From assembly GCF_023698535.1 (NCBI RefSeq), contig NZ_JALJCL010000003.1, forward strand, positions 62,001-126,000: a stretch of DNA of 64,000 bases, read 5' to 3'. Positions 61,083-64,000 of the stretch are shown here, one piece after another (position 1 is the first letter of the stretch; each line of letters opens with the position of its first letter). The stretch comes from Halorientalis regularis. GTDB taxonomy: Archaea; Halobacteriota; Halobacteria; Halobacteriales; Haloarculaceae. The notes under the pieces were generated by a model. The model was not told where the DNA came from and did not search any database. It saw only the letters and a list, made by a program, of their open reading frames with translations. The translations under genes and the position numbers were made by a program.

Positions 61083-63089
61083 ATGGATCGAACCCGACTT
61101 CTCGGAGCGAGTCTCGCAATCGTCGTCCTCGCTGTCGTGGTCGCCGGCGCGCTGGCGCTCGGCGGTGAGACCACGCGCCCGCCGGCGGACGTGGTGAACG
61201 ACAGCGACGACCAACCCACCGACAACGCGACGATAGTGCAGTTCGAAGGCGAAGCGGCAGTCGCGGCGTACGTCCAGCGCGGCCAGCGGCTCGCGGCGGT
61301 CGACGCGCCCTTCCGGGTGCGGCGCGTCCGGTTCACGGCCCAGCCGACCGTCGTCCGCGGCGAACCGGCCGTCCAGCGGGAACCTCCCGCACGGACCGAC
61401 GCGGTCGGGAGCAGTGCCGCGTCGGGCGGCGCTGGCGGCGAGAGCGCGCCCGAACGCGTCTCGAACACGAACGTCCAGGTGGCCGGCCTCCAGGAGCCGG
61501 ACATCCTGAAAAACGATGGCCGGAACGTCTACTACGCGCCACAGCGCCAGCGGGTCGAGCCGTGGATGGAACCCCGACGCCCGGATCACGGTGACGACGA
61601 AACCTACGTCCTCGCGGCGACGCCGCCCGAGGCTCCCGAGGAGATCGGGTCGATAGACGCGAGCGGCCGGCTCCTGCAGGTCAACGACACGCTCGTCGTC
61701 CTCGAGGACGACGCGGTTCGGGGCTACGACGTGAGCGATCCGGCCGCACCGAGGCAGGTCTGGGCCCATCCGCTCGAAGACGAGGTCGTCACCGCGCGCG
61801 AAATCGACGGACGGCTCTACCTGGTTACGCGGTCGTCGGTGTCGGTCGACGACCCCTGTCCGGTGCAACCGCTGGGCGGCGACGCGGCCATCGCCTGTGA
61901 CGACATCTATCGGCCGACGCGGCAGGTGCCGGTCGACGCCACCTACTCGGCGCTCGCGCTCGACGCCGAGAGCGGCGCGGTCGGTGACGCGATCAGCTTC
62001 GTCGGCACGCAGGACAACACGGCGGTCTACATGTCCAACCAGTCGCTGTACGTGACCTACACCGAGCGGAGCGAACGCGGGGCGCTCCGCGTCGACTTCC
62101 TGCTGGAACGGCAGAGCGAGCGTCTTCCGGCGTGGGCGGTCGACCGCCTCGAAGAGATCGAGAGCTACAACATCTCCGCGACCTCCAAGGAACGGGAGGC
62201 CAACCGCATCCTGCAGCAGTATCTCGCCACGCTCGACCGGTCGAAGCGCGACCGGGTGGCCAGCGAGATCAGCAACGACTACCGGTCGTTCCTCGCGGAC
62301 CACCAGCGGGACCTGCTCACGACGGGCATCGTCCGGGTCGATGTCGACGGGACCGACCTCGCCGTCGAGACCGTCGGGACGGTCCCGGGCCGCCCGTTGA
62401 ACCAGTTCTCACTCTCGGAACACGAGGGGACGCTCCGCATCACGACGACGGTGCCGGCCGCGGGCAGCGCCCAATCGGCCAACGACCTCTACACGCTGGA
62501 CGCCGACAGTCTGGATCGGCTCGGCGCGGCGAAGGACATGGGCCTGAACGAGGAGGTGTTCGCCGTCCGCTACGTCGGTGACACCGCCTACGTCGTCACC
62601 TTCCGACGGGTCGATCCCTTCCACGTCGTCGACGTGTCCGATCCCCACGACCCCGAGGAGGTCGGCCAGCTCGAACTCCCGGGCTTTTCCTCCTATCTCC
62701 ACCCCGTCGACGAGAACCACGTCCTCGGGATCGGCGAGGAGGACGGCCAGGTCAAGGCCGTCCTGTTCGACGTGTCCAATCCCTCGGACCCGACCATCGA
62801 CGACGACCACCGGTTCGGTGCGGGCTGGTCGGCCGTCTCTGACACGCACCACGCGTTCCTGCTCGACCGCCGCCACGAGGTCTTCTTCCTGCCGACCGGC
62901 CAGGGCGGGACGGTCGTCGACTACAGCGACGGTGACCTCTCCGTGAAGACGACGGTCGACACCGACGGCGCGGCCCTGCGCGCGATGTACGTCGACGACT
63001 ACATGTACGTCTTCGGCCAAGACGAACTGATCGTCGTCGACGAACGCACCTGGAACCGGACGCGGGCCGTCGCCCTCGACGGCTCGTAG
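61083..63089 (+). CDS. Secreted beta-propeller domain protein
   Basis: 668 aa. One N-terminal hydrophobic helix (LLGASLAIVVLAVVVAGALA) acts as a signal anchor or signal peptide. The outside part is a beta-propeller of the archaeal/bacterial 'beta-propeller domain' family (VAGLQEPDILKNDGRNVYYA, the conserved 'EADIVKTDG' position; QNLYVTY-like QSLYVTYTER; FSLSEHEGTLRITTTVPAAG; PGFSSYLHPVDENHVLGIGE). In other members this is followed by little else, as here. Role unknown, possibly surface binding or peptidase-like. It has no C-terminal sorting signal. Confidence 0.88.
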   Translation: MDRTRLLGASLAIVVLAVVVAGALALGGETTRPPADVVNDSDDQPTDNATIVQFEGEAAVAAYVQRGQRLAAVDAPFRVRRVRFTAQPTVVRGEPAVQREPPARTDAVGSSAASGGAGGESAPERVSNTNVQVAGLQEPDILKNDGRNVYYAPQRQRVEPWMEPRRPDHGDDETYVLAATPPEAPEEIGSIDASGRLLQVNDTLVVLEDDAVRGYDVSDPAAPRQVWAHPLEDEVVTAREIDGRLYLVTRSSVSVDDPCPVQPLGGDAAIACDDIYRPTRQVPVDATYSALALDAESGAVGDAISFVGTQDNTAVYMSNQSLYVTYTERSERGALRVDFLLERQSERLPAWAVDRLEEIESYNISATSKEREANRILQQYLATLDRSKRDRVASEISNDYRSFLADHQRDLLTTGIVRVDVDGTDLAVETVGTVPGRPLNQFSLSEHEGTLRITTTVPAAGSAQSANDLYTLDADSLDRLGAAKDMGLNEEVFAVRYVGDTAYVVTFRRVDPFHVVDVSDPHDPEEVGQLELPGFSSYLHPVDENHVLGIGEEDGQVKAVLFDVSNPSDPTIDDDHRFGAGWSAVSDTHHAFLLDRRHEVFFLPTGQGGTVVDYSDGDLSVKTTVDTDGAALRAMYVDDYMYVFGQDELIVVDERTWNRTRAVALDGS

Positions 63090-63151
63090 CCGGCCCGACG
63101 CGCGCCATCTCGACCCATTCATCAATATTTTTATTAATTACCGTTACATTC

Positions 63152-63170
63152 ATAGGCAGTTACTGCCTAT
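63152..63170. promoter_or_regulatory. Perfect 19-base palindrome before the DUF5786 gene
   Basis: ATAGGCAGT-T-ACTGCCTAT is an exact inverted repeat with a one-base centre. It ends 17 bases before the ATG at 63188, just after a T-rich box (ATATTTTTATTAAT, 63125-63138). It would overlap the transcription start, so it is a good candidate operator for a dimeric repressor or a short hairpin in the leader. Confidence 0.6.
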
Positions 63171-63187
63171 CGTGGGTGTGAGTACCA

Positions 63188-63361
63188 ATGTCGATGGGAG
63201 CCTACGACGAGGAAGAGCACGAGCGCCGTGAGCGGAAAAACAGCGAGGTAGACGCTGACTTCGACGACGAGCGGACGAACTACCACGGCGAGGTCGAGTA
63301 CGACAGCGGTGAGTCCGCGGAGGACCTGCTCGACCAGTTCAAGGAGATGAACTCGGAGTAG
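63188..63361 (+). CDS. DUF5786 family small acidic protein
   Basis: 57 aa: MSMGAYDEEEHERRERKNSE, then DADFDDERTNYHGEVEYDSG and AEDLLDQFKEMNSE. The sequence is the conserved haloarchaeal DUF5786 pattern; it is soluble and of unknown function. It overlaps the 3' end of the convergent membrane gene by 23 bases. A palindromic candidate operator precedes it. Confidence 0.82.
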   Translation: MSMGAYDEEEHERRERKNSEVDADFDDERTNYHGEVEYDSGESAEDLLDQFKEMNSE

Positions 63362-63992
63362 CCCTTTTTGTCCGGACCCGTAGGAGCAGTATCGACGCGC
63401 CCGTCACGACAGTGACCGCCGCGACGTGTCCGAGGACGGCCGTTCGGAGGACTGGTGCCGAGGCAAGGAACGGGACCAGCACTAGCTGGAGAATACCGAA
63501 ACCCATCGTCTCCAGGTCCGCCCGCTGGAGCGCCCGGGCCGTCGCGGGGTCGAACCGATAGCGGGCCGAACGCCACAGCGCGACGACGCTGGCCCACCAG
63601 CCAGTCCCGATCCGGTAGCACACGTCCCACAGCACCAGCAAGACCAGGTAGACCACCAGGATCGGCGGCTCGGGGCCGAACAGTGTGGTCAACAGCGGCG
63701 TCCCGGAGCGTGAGTCGTACACGAACAGGTGCGTGATCAGCGCCACGTACGCCAGCACCGAGAGGACGACCTCGACGCTGGACCCGAACAGCAGGCGGCG
63801 GTAGCTCTCGGGGACTGCCTCGCCGCGGACGAAGCGGCTGATCCGGAGCATCTCGACGCTGCCGGCCGTCGCGACGACGACTGCGACGGTGCCCGCGGCC
63901 GCCGCCACCCAGAGGTCGTAGATCGCCGCCAGCCCGAGGACTGCGACCTCGAAGACGAGAAACTGGACCAGGACGGCCGCTCGCGTCGACAC
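63339..63992 (-). CDS. Membrane protein, probably running past the window edge
   Basis: At least 217 aa with about five or six membrane helices (AVLVQFLVFEVAVLGLAAIY, VVLSVLAYVALITHLFVYD, PILVVYLVLLVLWDVCYRIG and others). A GTG at 63992 can be the start, but the frame stays open to the right edge, so the true N-terminus may lie outside. It resembles the haloarchaeal DUF7530-type membrane proteins in layout; I am not certain of that name. Function unknown. It is convergent with the DUF5786 gene. Confidence 0.65.
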   Translation of the reverse strand: MSTRAAVLVQFLVFEVAVLGLAAIYDLWVAAAAGTVAVVVATAGSVEMLRISRFVRGEAVPESYRRLLFGSSVEVVLSVLAYVALITHLFVYDSRSGTPLLTTLFGPEPPILVVYLVLLVLWDVCYRIGTGWWASVVALWRSARYRFDPATARALQRADLETMGFGILQLVLVPFLASAPVLRTAVLGHVAAVTVVTGASILLLRVRTKRATPSSSP

Positions 63993-64000
63993 GTCGATGC

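Overview
The window is chromosomal DNA from a halophilic archaeon (class Halobacteria). The evidence is high G+C, strongly acidic proteins, very tight gene packing and mostly leaderless starts (TATA-like boxes about 26-33 bases before the ATG). Archaeal and haloarchaeal hallmark genes agree: PCNA, primase large subunit, Hjc, clamp-loader small subunit, an Orc1/Cdc6 protein, HMG-CoA reductase, the SAMP2 ubiquitin-like modifier, the TatCt/TatCo pair, a HalOD1 protein and many tiny zinc-ribbon proteins. I cannot name the genus; the gene content would fit the Haloarculaceae.

Layout. 1-2.6 kb: two winged-helix regulators and hisG. 2.7-9.7 kb: a two-helix chemotaxis transducer, an amidohydrolase of the MTA/SAH deaminase type and S-adenosylhomocysteinase (SAM by-product salvage), a secreted Asn-Glu-Thr-rich protein and a pilin carrying a beta-sandwich-like domain. 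9.7-12.9 kb: small regulators, a flavin reductase and a DMT exporter. 12.9-18.7 kb: a replication and repair block (hjc, a SWIM protein, priL, pcn) ending in rlmE. 18.7-24.8 kb: a queuosine-precursor-type transporter overlapping a ribbon-helix-helix regulator, HalOD1, and divergent tatCt/tatCo. 24.8-34.5 kb: larE, a MinD-like ATPase with a long acidic tail, a MutS family ATPase, a hairpin-rich spacer, a PAS histidine kinase, orc1/cdc6, and an HMG-CoA reductase with an extra N-terminal domain behind a repeat-rich promoter. 34.6-42.8 kb: lipoprotein, SDR, sugar-phosphate genes (glmM, rpiA, a second phosphohexomutase), a DUF1931 histone-fold protein, larB, a GIY-YIG protein, GNAT and SAMP2. 42.9-48.1 kb: rfcS, a tspO-rhodopsin gene pair, alaS. 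48.1-64 kb: envelope proteins, a membrane-bound winged-helix regulator, a secreted gluzincin protease, a GT39-type glycosyltransferase, a frameshifted DUF4013 gene, an acyl-CoA dehydrogenase, PHP and cupin proteins, a secreted beta-propeller protein and several small haloarchaeal proteins.

The most unusual item is the pair at 43949-45111. A divergent microbial rhodopsin keeps the Schiff-base lysine, both counter-ion aspartates and the arginine. It has lost the proton donor, the proton-release glutamates and one retinal-sandwiching tryptophan. Its ATG overlaps the stop codon of tspO (TGATG), so the two are probably translated together. Other notable items are the HMG-CoA reductase with its N-terminal domain, a possible MinD4-type polar organiser, a homopolymer frameshift at 55385-55390, and two enzyme-family proteins lacking their usual catalytic residue (hydrolase Ser to Gly; SDR Tyr to Phe).

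I saw no rRNA, tRNA, CRISPR array, insertion sequence or prophage.
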